Part shown: piece by piece, positions 6,241 to 6,634 of the stretch
How the letters are laid out: each line of letters starts with the position of its first letter
How positions within the stretch are numbered: position 1 is the first letter of the stretch
Assembly: GCA_937919155.1 (NCBI GenBank)
Contig: CALFPM010000030.1
Span: 1 to 6,634, forward strand
Length of the DNA: 6,634 nucleotides
Reading direction: 5' to 3'
From: an uncultured Clostridia bacterium
GTDB lineage: Bacteria; Bacillota; Clostridia; Oscillospirales; Acutalibacteraceae
Notes under the pieces: model-generated
What the model was told of the DNA's origin: nothing
What the model saw: the letters and a program-made list of their open reading frames with translations, nothing else
The model's database searches: none
Program-made: the position numbers and the translations under genes

Positions 6241-6634
6241 GCGAAATTGCACGCGTGGAAGCACAGCTTGAACAGTCTTTTGCAAAACTGCAGAAAGCAA
6301 TGGAAACAATGGACAGTTCTGCAATGACAATCGAGGAAGGAATCAGCAACCTCAGATTCACCGGAGGCTATGCAGCACTGCCATCAGCAACAAATGGCTT
6401 TGTCTCAAACTACAAAGGCAGAGCAACTACAAAAGACTGCTGCCTGAAGGTCAATGGTGGCGAGACATTGGAACTTGCTGCAGGTAGCCTACCGTGCGGT
6501 TTCTCAATTGTTGAATTCACAGACATACCATTAAGTGACAACACTTTGACGGCAACTGGAGAGAAGGCAGGAAGATGGCTTACATCTGCGACCTTGCAGA
6601 AAGACACAAAGTACATCCTGATCAACTTCAGAAG
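6234..6634 (+). CDS. Phage structural-like protein fragment: coiled coil plus beta-type domain (open at window end)
   Basis: About 133 codons in the valS frame, open at the window end. The first 28 residues (LKGEIARVEAQLEQ to about KAMETMDS) have hydrophobic residues at heptad-like spacing and no proline or glycine after the first three, as in a coiled coil. They lead through a short linker to a glycine-, threonine- and serine-rich segment starting near LRFTGGYAALPSA. Alternating polar and hydrophobic residues (CCLKVNGGETLEL, CGFSIVEFTDI, KYILINF) suggest a beta-sandwich. This order, trimerising coil then beta domain, and patterns such as 'GGxTLEL...' and '...KYILINF', resemble domains in phage tail, baseplate or prophage surface-binding proteins. 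I cannot name the family. There is no start of its own, so it is presumably internal to a larger protein whose N-terminus is absent. Codon use differs from valS. The source is unknown. Confidence 0.5.

Noticed and set aside
1..6634. CRISPR array, transposon ends, tRNA or rRNA genes, toxin-antitoxin or defence system
   Set aside because: I saw no spaced direct repeats, terminal inverted repeats, tRNA-like cloverleaf or relevant domains in the window.

Overview
The window looks like a metagenome-derived contig from a gut-type Firmicute, probably Clostridia close to Ruminococcaceae or Lachnospiraceae. This rests on a T-box-controlled valS, a SpoVB-type flippase, an M20 aminoacyl-histidine dipeptidase, a GH78-like glycosidase and moderate-to-low GC. 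Taxonomy is inferred from gene content only. I see no CRISPR array, tRNA, rRNA, insertion sequence or new multi-gene system.

Layout. Positions 1-402 are an AT-rich piece of the circularly permuted GTPase YqeH. It runs in frame into the C-terminal part of an alpha-L-rhamnosidase-like glycosidase (about 403-870). pepD follows (857-2281, +), with its start overlapping the glycosidase stop by 14 nt. Convergent to it is a SpoVB/MOP-type flippase (3572-2154, -), whose last 42 codons run antisense through the end of pepD. At 3606-3941 (+) lies the C-terminal part of an alpha/beta hydrolase without its nucleophile half. A sigma-A promoter (3949-3977) then drives a complete valine T-box leader (about 3997-4261), which controls valS (from 4293). 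The valyl-tRNA synthetase reads normally to about 6233. There it switches, in frame, to a coiled coil and a beta-type domain of phage-structural character, which runs off the window end.

The two outer junctions join unrelated protein families inside one reading frame, and leucine codon use changes at or soon after each. The simplest reading is that the core (about 403-6233) is one genome, with about 0.4 kb of foreign sequence joined at each end by assembly or amplification error. Real recombination is possible but would break two essential housekeeping genes.

Functionally, the core combines plant-glycan (rhamnoside) breakdown, dipeptide turnover, lipid-linked glycan or cell-wall precursor export, and charged-tRNA-controlled synthesis of valyl-tRNA synthetase. 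The best-resolved regulatory element is the T-box, where Stem I parts, an interleaved Stem IIA/B-like pseudoknot, Stem III, the antiterminator and the terminator can all be traced.
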